A stretch of DNA of 64,000 bases from Entamoeba invadens IP1 (taxonomy: Eukaryota; Evosea; Mastigamoebida; Endamoebidae): positions 22,892 to 86,891 of the forward strand of contig NW_004443563.1 in NCBI RefSeq assembly GCF_000330505.1, given 5' to 3'. The position numbers were made by a program, and so were the translations under genes. Below the pieces are notes generated by a model. The model saw nothing but the letters and a program-made list of their open reading frames with translations, ran no database searches and had not been told where the DNA came from. The first letter of the stretch is position 1. Each line of letters starts with the position of its first letter. This document shows positions 23,378-37,100 of this stretch, piece by piece.

Positions 23378-26300
23378 TTAACAAATAATGTAATATTTTT
23401 GCAAATCATCAATGACCTTATCTATAGTTGGTCTGTCTTCGGGTTTCGATGCCCACGTCTTCTGTATCAATTCAAACAATTGTTGATCCATATCAATAGG
23501 CTTTTCCTTTCTTTTTCCAGAAGAAACAAAATCTGCAATAATCCACGCAAACTTGAATTCGTTCTTTGGAAAGATATCACCCCAAATAAACATTTCATAC
23601 ATTGTAATAGCCAACGAGTAGATATCAGCCGGCTTTTTGTATTTTTCCTTTTTTAAGACTTCCTCTGACATATAAACTGGTGTTCCAATACCCTTTGTGA
23701 AAGTCATGTTAGTTGTGAGTAAATTGATGTTTCGACTGCTTCCAAAATCAGTCAGCTTCCCATTGACATTCATCTCATTTTCCAATGAAACGACAAGTAT
23801 GTTGTCTGGTTTAATGTCTCTGTGTAGTATCCCATTCTCATGCAAATATAATATCCCTTTAGAAGTATCTATTATGATTTTCATTTTAATTTTTAATCTA
23901 ATCTCATTAGACTTTTGGTGTTTCATCAAATCTCTCAAAGACCCGTATAAAGCAAATTCGGTGACCATGCATATGTGTTCAGGAATAAAACAAGCGCCAT
24001 AGAAGTGGATGATAAACTCACTTCTAAACTTGTCTAACATCGTTACTTCATTCTCAAATTCTTCAACTGCCTCTTTAGTAGCATTCAGACTTTTGAGCTT
24101 TTTAATTGCTACTTCACTCCCTCTGTATATTCCTTTGTATACAATTCCAAAAGAGCCTTCTCCTATTTTAATGTCTTCTTCTAATTCTCGATAATTCAAT
24201 TTAGTTGACTGGACTGTTGTCGTCTCTATATTTAATTTCTCAGTGTATTGGATATCATTTACCAAATCAAGACCAATAACCAACACATTTTCTTTGATTT
24301 TACACGAGCACAAGGGCTTGATGAATATCTCAAACTCACACGCTTCTCCTTTCTTTAGTGTTACTATTGAAGGCACTGTTCGTATTTCATAACAATCACA
24401 CCCTTCTATAACACTAAATTGCACTTTTAAATGGTGTTTTGATTTGTTTCCAATACATATCAAGTCGCGAGATTCTTCATCGACTGGAATATAATCATCT
24501 TCTTCTGTGTTAAAACAAATTGTTGTTTTATTACAACACAACACTTTGTTGATGGATATCATTGCAATGTTCGAACGAGACATTTTGAAAACACAAATAT
24601 TATGATATTTTTCCTCTTCTTTATTGTGAAGAATTAATATAATAATAGTTACTATTATAGTTGATACTACAATTTTAATTAATATTAGAACAGAAATTGG
24701 AATGCCAATCACAACACCAAGTTTGACTGAATCAACACAACTGTCACCGTCGTCTGAAGCTTTATGATTTCCTTCACACTTCACACACTTTGAATTTAGA
24801 GCTGACACACAGAATTCAACTTTTGTGAAATAAAGACATTGTGAGTCAACCAACACATATTCTCTCTCGTTACATATTGTACACACACTTTCACTCTCAC
24901 ATGATGTGCAATTTGAAGAACATTCATAACACTTGTAATTTGATAAGAAATGACCAGACACACACCTCTCACATCCAGACGACGATGATAACCCACAATT
25001 TGTGAGTGTTGTATTTGATTCACACAATTTGCCTTCACTTGGGATGTTGAAATAGCCGTCTTTGCATGCAAGACACTCGTAACTGTTCACACAAAGTGCA
25101 CACGACTCATCACATTGTGTACAGCTGATACCCTCTCGATAATACCCACTGTTACAGATCGCACATCCACCTCCACCAGGCAATGCAATGTTACAACTTT
25201 CTTGTAATGCACCAAGTGATTTGCATGTCATGTCAGCACTCAGATAAAAGCCATCTTTGCAAGAAGTGCAATAAGTTGTGTTGTAACAAGTTAAGCAGTC
25301 GTTTTGGCATTGAACACACTCGTTGTTGATGTTGTAATACCCATCAGCGCAGTGTTGGCATCCTTTGTTGTTTCTGATTTGACAGGAAGTCTCTGTTGCT
25401 GTTTTTGTGTTTGTTTTGAGTTTGTCGTCTTCATCAAATGTCTCGGCACAAATTCCACCCTTCAATTTGAATGCATCAAGACATTCTACACATTTGTTGT
25501 TCTTTGCACTGTATCTCTTGCAATTTGTGACTGTTGTGGATTCTATTGGAACACAGTAATCGTACTTGTCTTCTACATTCTTTGCGTCTGTCTGGTAATA
25601 CCCCTCACTACATACAACACACCCGATTCTATTTGCTTTGGTGCATTTCACATTGTTTGATGAAATACACCAATTTTCTTTATAATATAAATATCCAACA
25701 GAACACCTTTTGCATTTTCCACCTTCACAATTTTCACAATTTGTTGTTTTGCATCCAGAGCATTTTCCTTTTACTAATTCTTTGTTTGTTGATTTGCACT
25801 TATTACAAAATCCAGATTTCACCAATTCACAATTCTCATCCAAACTACATTTTGAGTTCACAGTTCCATAAATTGCTTCATATTTACATTTGAGCGCATT
25901 TTCAATATTGTTATTTGTCACACAAACTTCATTATATTCATTACATTTGACACAACTGTTATTATACCCCACATTCATATTATTATAACATTGAAATATA
26001 TTACCATTCCTTATTAATTCTTGATTGTTTTTATTTGAAATACAATTTCCATTCACATTTGTGAAGTTGTCGTTGCAATTGACACAAATAGAAAGACTTT
26101 TTACAACTTTTTGATATTTACAGTTTGATCCAATTGATTGGCAATCGGAGTTGATTGAAAGTTGGTTATAACAATCACAAGAAGTCGTTGTAATATTTGA
26201 AAAATTATCACATTGAGTTGTTTTAATACAAACACCATCACTCAAAAAGTTATTTTCATTACATTTTAAACACTTTTCTTTTGATATTTGTCTGAAACAT

Positions 26301-29300
26301 GTAACATTATTTTGTTCACAATTTAGTGTTTTATTGTTGTAATATTTACTCTCTCCACAACTCACACAGTTTCCATTGTCATCTGTTGTGTATGGCTCAA
26401 AGCACTCAACACATCTTGTTTTACCAACAGATAAGGAAGTGCATTTCTTACAATTTGGAACACTTTTGAAGCAATTGGAACATTCATATTCACTGATTTT
26501 ATATTCACCTTCGTCACATTCAACACACTTCCCTTCTAAATTGATATGAAAAGGGTCTTTACATTGTTGACATTTCTTCTCTGTTTGGCTACATTTCAAA
26601 CAATTTCCATTTATTGAAAAACATTGCGAACAACTTCCATTTTCTTCAACATAATATCCAATTCCACACTTCACGCACTTCTTTTCAAATAAAGGTGAAC
26701 ACGTGTTACAGTTTTTATCAAACGAATTGCAGCTCTGACACGTTTTACTTGTATTTGATATGAAAATGTAATTTTCTAAACACCCAGTACAAATACCATT
26801 TTCGGTATTACAATATCCTCCACATGTTATATCACACATTTGACATTTCTTGGTGTTATTGTTATTCACTGGATAATAACCTGTGTTACACAGAATACAA
26901 TTTCTTGAAGCGTCTGTGGCACACGTTATACAATTTAAGTCAAATTCTGTGCACTCTTCACACTCTCCGGAGTCATTGTTTTTTAATACTTTGTTGTAAG
27001 TACATGCTGTACACTTCCCGGTTGTGCCATCACACAGTTCTCCACATTCTGAAGAACAATCGGCACATTGTCCTTCAGAATTTGCATACTTTCCATTTGT
27101 GCATGTGACACACTGTCTTATACCATTTGCTGCACATGTCACGCAATTTTGGTCCAATTGATTGCAATCGATACAAATACTTTTATTTGTTAATGAAAAT
27201 ACTTTGTTAGTTGCACATGAAGTACAAAAACCAGTGTTTGTGTCGCAACTTCCACCACATGTCAAATCACATGGCTTGCACTTCCCATTTACAACATAAT
27301 ACCCGGGTTTACATACAACACAATTTCTTGTGTAATCCAATGAACAATTTAGACAATTTAAATCAAAAGAAGAACAACTTTGACACTTCAAGCTGCTTAT
27401 TTCATACAACACATAATTGGTCTGACATCCAGTACAATAACCATTTCTTGTATCACATTTACTGTTACAAGTTGAGTCACAATCACTACATGTAGTTTCA
27501 TTTTTATTTAATTTGGGATATTTTCCTTCTTGGCACTCAATACACTTTCTGTCAAATGAAGTTGAACACAAAACACAATTTGTGTCAAAAAGTGAACAAT
27601 TGTCACACTTTGTTGATTCTATTTTTGTGAACACAAAATTGCTTTGACAACTCTTACATACCCCAGTGGTAGATTCACATTTGTTGTCACAAGTGTAGTC
27701 ACATTCAATACATGTACCACTTTTGTTGGGATAAAAGCCATCATCACACTCAACACATTTCTCTGTAAAATCAGAAGAACATTTTACACAATGTGACATT
27801 ATTGTATTGCAATTAACACAATTCGGACCTTTTGGAGTCGTAAAAATAGTGTTTGTAACACATTTTGTGCAAGTCCCATTTTTACTGTCACATTCAAGAC
27901 AATTTAAATTTAAATCACAACGAAAACACACACCATTTGAATCGGGATAAAACCCAGTTTTACACACAATACACTTTCTTTCACTAGTTGAGCAAACATC
28001 ACAATTTTCATCAAAATGTACGCATAACTCACATTCCAAATTTTTGGGTTTTTTCAATGTGAAGCCACTTTCACAGATCAAACATATTCCATTCGTTGTA
28101 TTACAATCAAAACAGTTTATTCCACAATTAACACACTTCCCACTGCTTGTTTCCGGATACATTCCTTTTATACAATTCTCACATATTCGACTTGAATTTC
28201 TTGAACATGAAATACAATTTGTATCAAATGTGTTACAAAGTTCACACATTCTATTATCAGTTTCACTATATATGTAATTTTCATCACATTCAATGCATTC
28301 TCCTGTTAAAGAACCACATTTAGAACAGTGTTCTCCACATGAAGAACATCTTCCATTTGTATCAACATAATAATTTGTTTCACATTGAACGCATTTTCTA
28401 TTTCCATTGACGTCACATTGTAAACAGTTTTGGTCGAAGTTCTGACATAATTCGCAGGTAGTTGAATTTTTGAGTCTGAGGACATACTCATCCACACATG
28501 AATAACAATGTGAAGTTGTCGAATCGCACATTCCAAGACACGTTTTATCGCATTCAACACATTTAAACGGAGATAAAGTACTTGGGAAAAGACCGGAAGT
28601 GCATTGATTACACTTCCGAATGGATGTAGAACACACTTCACATTTGTCATCAAAATCGGTGCAACTTACACATGAAATACTGTCACTGATATTTTTAGTA
28701 TATCCACTCGCACACTCACTGCAAATTCCAGTTACACTGTTGCACTTCCCATACGCACAACTTTGATCACATGATGTACACTTCCCATTGGTAGTTGGAT
28801 AAAATGCACTTTGACACTCATAGCATTTCCGTTCACCATTTGGATAACACTGACCACAATTGTTATCAAAATCTCTACACTGAATACACGACTTACTTTT
28901 AGGGTTGGAGAAGACTAAGTTGCTTGAACAGTTAGTACATATACCAGTGACATCTGCACATGCACCTCCACATGACCAATCACATTGCACACATTGTCCA
29001 GCATTTAAATAGTACCCCGCCAAACATTGAGTACATCCAATATAATTAGAGCAGACTTTACATGCATAGTGACACATAGTACACTCATAATGATCACTAA
29101 ATTTAGATAAATAATAGTTTGTTGAACATTGGGTACAATTTTTGACGAAGTGATCACATTGCATACAATTCGACATTGCACTACATGTATTACACGAAGT
29201 CCCTTCTAAGAAAAACCCAATGTAACATTCTAAACACGTGTTTGGATTTGTTGGAGAACAATATTTGCAATTTCCAGAGTAACATGTTGGAACACAAATG

Positions 29301-30000
29301 TTGGAGTTCATGTGGTAATTTGACTTACAAGAAGAGCACGTTGAAAATTTATATGACGACAAAACGCAGGACTCGGTAACACAATTTGTACCGCAACAAT
29401 TAAAAGAAGAATCTGATAACACAAGAGAATTATAGGAGTCACAAATAATGGAACAAGTCGACCGAAAAGAGTCTGATTCTCGTGAACAATAAAAATCAGT
29501 GGTGTTACAGCGCACAATTTGATAACCAGGGGAGCAAAGAGAACACCCACTGTAGTTATAACTATTACTTGACAAACACGTGAGACAATTTGAAATTTGC
29601 AAATTTCCACAAGTGAGTGTTGTTGTTGTTTTATATTTCGATTTTTTCGCTTATTAATTGTATTTATAGATTGTAGTTCATTTTCTTCGAAGTATTTATA
29701 AGTGACATTTTTATAAATTTTACTTGTTGTAGTGATACTCAAAGTTGCTTGATTTAAAACACACTTTAAACTCATAACATCGTCTGATACAGACACTTTG
29801 AAATTTTCAACTAAATTACACTTAATAGTCGGGTGAGTCACTTTACTCACAAAGAGTGTGTTGTTCTCAAAAAAGAAATTATCACTAGTACATTGATACT
29901 GGACTTTTGAAAAGCACTCCACCTTATCTTCTCCACTTTGGCACCAATATAATGAGTAACTTAGTGCAAAGAAAAAGGTAAGCAGGGTGCAACAAATCAT
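23378..30000 (-). CDS. Giant transmembrane kinase (TMK), one frameshift near the N-terminus
   Basis: Start ATG at 29998-30000 gives a signal peptide (MICCTLLTFFFALSYSLYW) and about 100 residues of N-terminal domain. A frame change at the six-T run 29642-29647 leads into a 2070-residue frame. That frame holds more than 1500 residues of CxxC repeats, including roughly eleven long modules of the type FDxNCxxCxxxxxRxCxxCxxGYY. Then come a membrane segment (VIGIPISVLILIKIVVST, followed by IIVTIIILIL) and a kinase domain with IGEGSFGIVYKG, VAIKK, HRDIKPDN and DFG. The usual APE triplet reads SEE (GTPVYMSEEVL). About 2200 residues in total. By family it is a surface receptor kinase; the ligand is unknown. 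One inserted A would restore a single frame, so either a seven-A run was undercalled or the gene is recently broken. Confidence 0.9.
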
Positions 30001-31094
30001 TTGAACAAATTGATTTTATTTGAAGACTTTGTAAATTCTTAAATACCTTTTTGATTTTTAAATACTCTTATTTAAGCAATTATGTTTTAATTTCCACAAA
30101 ATAATTGATTTAATATCTTAAAATGTGTTGTTATGTTGTTGATGAATATTTACAATAAAATATCTTGTCGTGTAAACGTCAGTTCTATTTTCAAATGAAA
30201 TGGTAAATAATGAGCAACTTATTTTGTTGTAACGAATGTATTGTTGTAAGTTTAACTAAGAACGTTTAAAATGAATTTATTATTATCGAAAGAATGATAC
30301 TATATTGTATTATATAATAAATAATATTTTACTAGTTACACTAATACATTATCGATACAATAAATTTTCATGTTTTCGACAAAATTACATACAATTTAGA
30401 AATTCAACAAAAGACCAAATTAATAAAAATTTAAAAATTTTAAAAATATTCCAGATCTTTAATTGATAATTTGTAGGGTTTTTTTAAAATGAATTATAAA
30501 GATAACAATTAATATGGCTTGTTTTTAATAAAAATACAATAAATATATAATAATACAATTGGTTGTATTCAGTTGAATTTTTAATTAACAGTTTAAAAAC
30601 TAAAATATACAATTGTTAACTATATCAAACTAATTGTTATTGTTTAGTTGATATTTAATATGCAGTTTTATTGTTTGAAAATCCGATTGAAAATATTTAT
30701 TAAATTGTAGCATTTTTTTGTCGATTTCTTTTTCATATGGAATTCGATTTCGGTCTTTTTATGTTTCGTTTTTTAATTCTAAAATAAAAGTGGATATGTT
30801 TATTTTTAAATTATAACCCCTAAAATGTCATTTTTAAATAAAACTTCTTGTTGACTATATTTGTTTTAAGTTTTTTCTATCATTAAAAATTAATATAAAA
30901 TGGTTAATATTTTTTTAATTATGTGTGTTATATGGTTTCATTTTTAATATAATGATTATATTTAAAATGAATTTAAATAATCTACTAACACGGCTATTAA
31001 TTAGATTTATAAACAAGTTAATCAACCTCAACAATTTTAAAATTTTAATTTGTTGTGTTACTCAAATTGAACATATTATATATGTATGTAAATA
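30001..31094. other. AT-rich spacer upstream of TMK
   Basis: No gene seen. An open frame at 30925-31149 is low-complexity and runs through the retroposed insert at 31095-31236, so it is not credible. Confidence 0.5.
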
Positions 31095-31236
31095 CTACAT
31101 GTATTTTGTATACAAAAAAGGTTTTAATTATGATTTACCTTCTCGATAATTCGATTCGGTTTTCATAGCTAGGAGTAGTTATTTGCCATAACCATCTCTT
31201 CGCCCCCATTGGTTCTACATGTATTTTGTATACAAA
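31095..31236 (-). mobile_element. Small retroposed sequence with 22-bp target duplication, intergenic
   Basis: A 22-bp direct repeat (CTACATGTATTTTG to GTATACAAA) occurs at 31095-31116 and 31215-31236, bounding a 98-bp insert. The insert is colinear with the one in the Stealth gene: AATTATG near the left, GCT-GGAG-AGT in the middle, AACCATCTCTTCGCC near the right. The strand is uncertain. Two unrelated sites carrying the same insert, each with exactly 22-bp repeats, argue for a mobilised small RNA or SINE fragment rather than chance tandem duplication. Confidence 0.72.
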
Positions 31237-31626
31237 GTAATATACAGATAAAATAACTAAAAATAGATATTTATTTAAACTCAATTTTAAATATTAAATA
31301 CTTATCAATTAACAACATGATAAATTTTTTTTGAAAATAATCAAAATATTGATATTAGAAACACGATTTATTTTTATTTAAATTATAAATATAATAATTA
31401 ATTTATGCTTAAAATATTTCAAATATTAATGCAACAACACCACACATATATTTCATAATAATAGCAACAATTTTTGGTTTTAAATGATAGAATATAACTC
31501 AGTCCATAACAATAATTTGATATTACACTTTTATAATTTAAAAGACATTCTAAACAATAGAACCTATAATTATCTTTCAATTTAATAAATATTCTATTAA
31601 TATCAAACTATACAAAAAAAACAATA

Positions 31627-31835
31627 AAAGAGCACCAAAAAACTGTCGTACATTAGAAAATAGTCGTACACATTGTTTTAAGCTATTTTTATGTATAAAG
31701 TCGGGTTTTTATTTTTTCAAAACCCATTTTTTTTCCTGATTGTTTAGTCAAATTTTATATGTGAAAAATTATTCCCGATTTTTTGGTTTGTTTGATACTA
31801 AAAACACAAGTGTACGACAATTTTCTGTTGGTCTT
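31627..31835. repeat. MITE-like element with GTCGTACA-containing inverted ends
   Basis: Left end AAAGAGCACCAAAAAACTGT then CGTACA; right end, read on the minus strand, AAGACCAACAGAAAATTGTC then GTACA. Both are bordered by TA. A second GTCGTACA follows on the left. The interior contains CCCGATTTTTT, also present in the mariner-like element at 57837-58716. No coding potential. Probably a small Tc1/mariner-type MITE; the exact ends are uncertain by one or two bases. Confidence 0.5.
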
Positions 31836-31893
31836 TACACTTTCTGAAATAAAATTCAATTAAAAATCGTTATTTCAAAGCATTCGACTCAAT

Positions 31894-33189
<1,296 letters not shown>

Positions 33190-34106
33190 CTTTTTTTTCT
33201 TTAATGCTTTTTCTGTTTTTTTGTCGAATTATTTTTAATAGTTTTTTTATAACTTTTCCCGATTGTGTGTGATGAAATCGTATGTTATATTTTTTTATCT
33301 AAATATGAAAATTATGTTTTTTAAAAGAATTTTTTCTACTATTCGATTTGGTTAATTTTTTTCAAAATGATGTTATTACTAAAATAAATAAATTGATTGT
33401 ATTATATCATTAATTTATTTTTATTTAAATATATGGTACTATTTTATTTAAAATCAAACAAAAGTTTTTCAGTTCTCAAAATTTAAATGGTAAAAAAAAT
33501 AAAAAAATTTAATTGTTATTTACTTAAAACAATTAATAAAATTTACTAATAAATTTAGTTAATATTTATATTGTTTTTTATTTATTTTCTCTAAGAACAG
33601 AAATTTCTGTTTAATTAATTGTTTGGTATTTTTTATTACATTTTATAAAACAAATCATTCCATAAGTTATTGTATTTTCTAATTATAATAATAATTATTA
33701 AATAATAATAAATTATAGTTTTATTTAAAATAAAAACAAGTCTTGTTATTATTGTTGTATTAAAAATTCAAATCAAAGTTTGTATGGTAGGACCACTTTA
33801 AAATTAACAACTATATTGTGTAATTGTTTCTATTATATAATATAGTTATTAAAGACATTATCATCAACTTTGCCAATAAGTATTTTACAATAAAAATATT
33901 CTTAGTATATTATTATATTATTAATAAAAAATGTTAAAATTCAACTATATATTAACAATTTTAATAATATTTGAATTTAAAAAGGATATTTATTGTGAAA
34001 ATATAACATGAAATTAGCATATTATTGTTTTTATTTATTTTTAAATGATTTTTAAATGATAAAATGAATGATAATCATATATAACATTTGTTTAAAATTG
34101 TATCAA
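33190..34106. other. Intergenic spacer
   Basis: Upstream region of the Rab gene and downstream region of the TMK. Strongly AT-rich with long T runs next to the Rab start; nothing else recognised. Confidence 0.5.
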
Positions 34107-37100
34107 TTATTTTTGAATAAACACGCTTTCAACTAGAATAACAACGTCTTGTATTGTTATTCTTTTTAAAATATTTTCTTCCCAACACTTTTCTATTATT
34201 TCAAATTGTTGTTTGGTTATACACTCAAGTTTGTCAAGTCTTTTTCCTGAAATGACAAATTCAGCAATTTTCCACGGAAACTTAAAAGTCTGTTTATCAT
34301 AAGCTTCTTTCCATCTCAAGCATTCATACATAGTAATAGCAAAGGAGTAAATATCTGCACTTTTAGTGTATTTGTCTTGTCTTAAAACCTCAGGAGCCAT
34401 GTACACTGGAGTGCCGATACCTTTTGTGAAAGTCATGTTTGTCATCATCATGTTGATATTTCTACTTGATCCAAAGTCGGTCAACTTAGCATTAACTTGT
34501 TGATTCAATTCCAATGAAAAGACGAGTATGTTGTCTGGTTTGATATCTCTGTGTAATATCCCGTTCTCATGCAAATACAATATTCCTTTTCCTGCATCCA
34601 ACAGCATTTTGACACGTATTTTGTTTGATATTTCATCACTCTTCTTGTGTTTGATCAAGTCCTGTAAAGATCCATATTCTGCAAATTCGGTGACCATACA
34701 AATGTGATTTGGTATAAAAACAGCACCATAGAAATGTACTATATTCTCACTTCTAAACTTGTCTAACATATTCACTTCTTTCTCAAACTCAACAATGCTA
34801 CTTTCTTCATTTTTGAATTCTTTCATCTTCTTGATAGCCACCGTATTCCCTCTGAATGTGCCTTTATATACAACACCAAAAGACCCTTCGCCGAGTTTCT
34901 TTTCTTCTATTAGTTCATTATAATCTATTCTTGTTGATTGTTGTGTAGACCCATATATACTAATTGTATTGTATTTAACTTCTTCGTTTTTAAGCAATTG
35001 TGAAACTATTTGAATTGATTCGGATATATTACAAGTGCAAACTGGTTTAATGTATATAGAAAATTCACAAGCATAACCTCTCTTTAAAGTTACAATTTTA
35101 GGAACGACTTTAATTGAGTATTTGTCGTTTTTCGAAATTGAAGTTATTTGTAGTTTAACAATACTTCTGTTTTCATTACCAACACAAAAAAGTTGAGAAG
35201 TTTCTTTGTTAACTGGGATTTCATCAACATCCAAATTAAAATTAATTTCTTTTGAAGAAACACAAACTCCACCCAATAAAGTTATAAAATGTACGTTTGA
35301 TCTTTTCATTTCAAAAACAGTCGTTATATTGTCTCTTTTCTTTTGAATGTTTAACAATATTTTCTTTATTACCAAAGTTATTATTAAGATAAATGTCATT
35401 AATAACAGTATTACAAACAAAAGACAAAGTAGTATAACCCACCAAACTACATGTTTAATACACAACTTTCCATCATCGTTTGGTATATTCCAAAATGTAC
35501 ATTTGGAACATTTGGAATGAGTAATTTTCATACAATTTGCAATTAAAGAAAGACCAACACAACTTCCATTTGTTGTTAATATCAGGGTTTCATCACAAGA
35601 TGTACAACTATTTTTATTAACACATGTTTGACATTTTTGCCCACACAAAGAACACTCATTCGAATTAAACATATAATAATTCTTCTTACACTTGGAACAG
35701 CCGTTTTGTGTCACTTCGACATCGCAACCTTCTATTGTATATCTTGGAAGACAATCTCCAAAACTGGTTTTATAATTTGTTGAATTACAAACTAGACAAT
35801 TTTCTTTGTTGTTACATGTTAAACACTTTTTGTCACATTCTAAACAATCAAGACCAACTCTGAAATATCCTTCTTTACATTGAATACAACCACTTCCAAA
35901 TGATGCAAATTGAATGCATTTACCCGCCAACTCTACATTAGATATACATTTATTATTGGAAACAAACGTCCCAATTGGACAACTCAAACACAGAGTTGAA
36001 TGACCAACACATGTCAAACAACTTGAATCACACTTTTCGCATGTTTTTGAGGTATCATCATCATAATAAGAATTTATACATCTTAAACATCCACCACTGT
36101 TTTGAATTTCACAATAATCGATTTTATTTGTTTTACAAGAAAAATTAAAAACGAAAAATTCATTTTCACATTCAACACACTTTGAATTTAAAATGGTTTT
36201 ACAATTGTTCGAGTCGAATAAATATTTCCCGTTTTCATCTTTTAGGTTCTTACATTTATTTGTTTCACATTTCATATCATCGCTCATTAAACTTGTTGAA
36301 TTACATTGAGTCTCTTTTCCATTTTCACACTGAATTGTATTTGAGTATGTTATGGCACAATTAATACACATACTTGTTGTTAAATTAGTCTCGACATAAT
36401 ATCCATTTTGACATGAAATTATGTTCCAGTTGCTAACAACTTCAGTGTATATATTTTTATATTGACATTTGCCATTATTATTGACAAAACCATTGTGATT
36501 ATCACATATTTGACACTTCCCATTAACATTGAATAAAATACAATCACTTGAATTGAAACATTTTCCATTTATCAAAAGGAATCCGATTGAACATTTTAAA
36601 CAACGATCAGAATTCGTTATTAGGCAATTTGATGAATTGACGCATTCTCCATTCATTAAAATAAAACCGAGTTTACATGATATACACCGTTTTGTGTTAA
36701 AATGACAATATTCACATTTTAAATTGTTACAGTAATTTTGATATTCACATTGTTGAGTTGTTTTGTTGTATAATCCATACCCACAATTAAGTCCGTAAAC
36801 TATTTTAAATTCATCTTTTGTATTCAGTGCAGCATTGTATTTAACATTACCAATAAACAAATCTGTTACTGATAGAAAAAGAACTGTCTTGGTTAGTTCA
36901 TTTAAACTAATTTCTAAACTTTTGTTTGTAACTATTTCAACAACAATGGAATCTGTTTTAACAAATGAAATTTGTGCATTATCGATTGTTGCACTTTCAT
37001 CACCAAATTGGTCCTCGTTTTTCAATTTTACCAAACCAGAAATGTTCTTGTTATTTTGATACTGTTCTGTATCAATTCTTAATTGAGTAATATTTTTCAA

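Noticed and set aside
30925..31149. 74-codon open frame
   Set aside because: Crosses the boundary of the retroposed insert at 31117 and is otherwise AT-driven low complexity.
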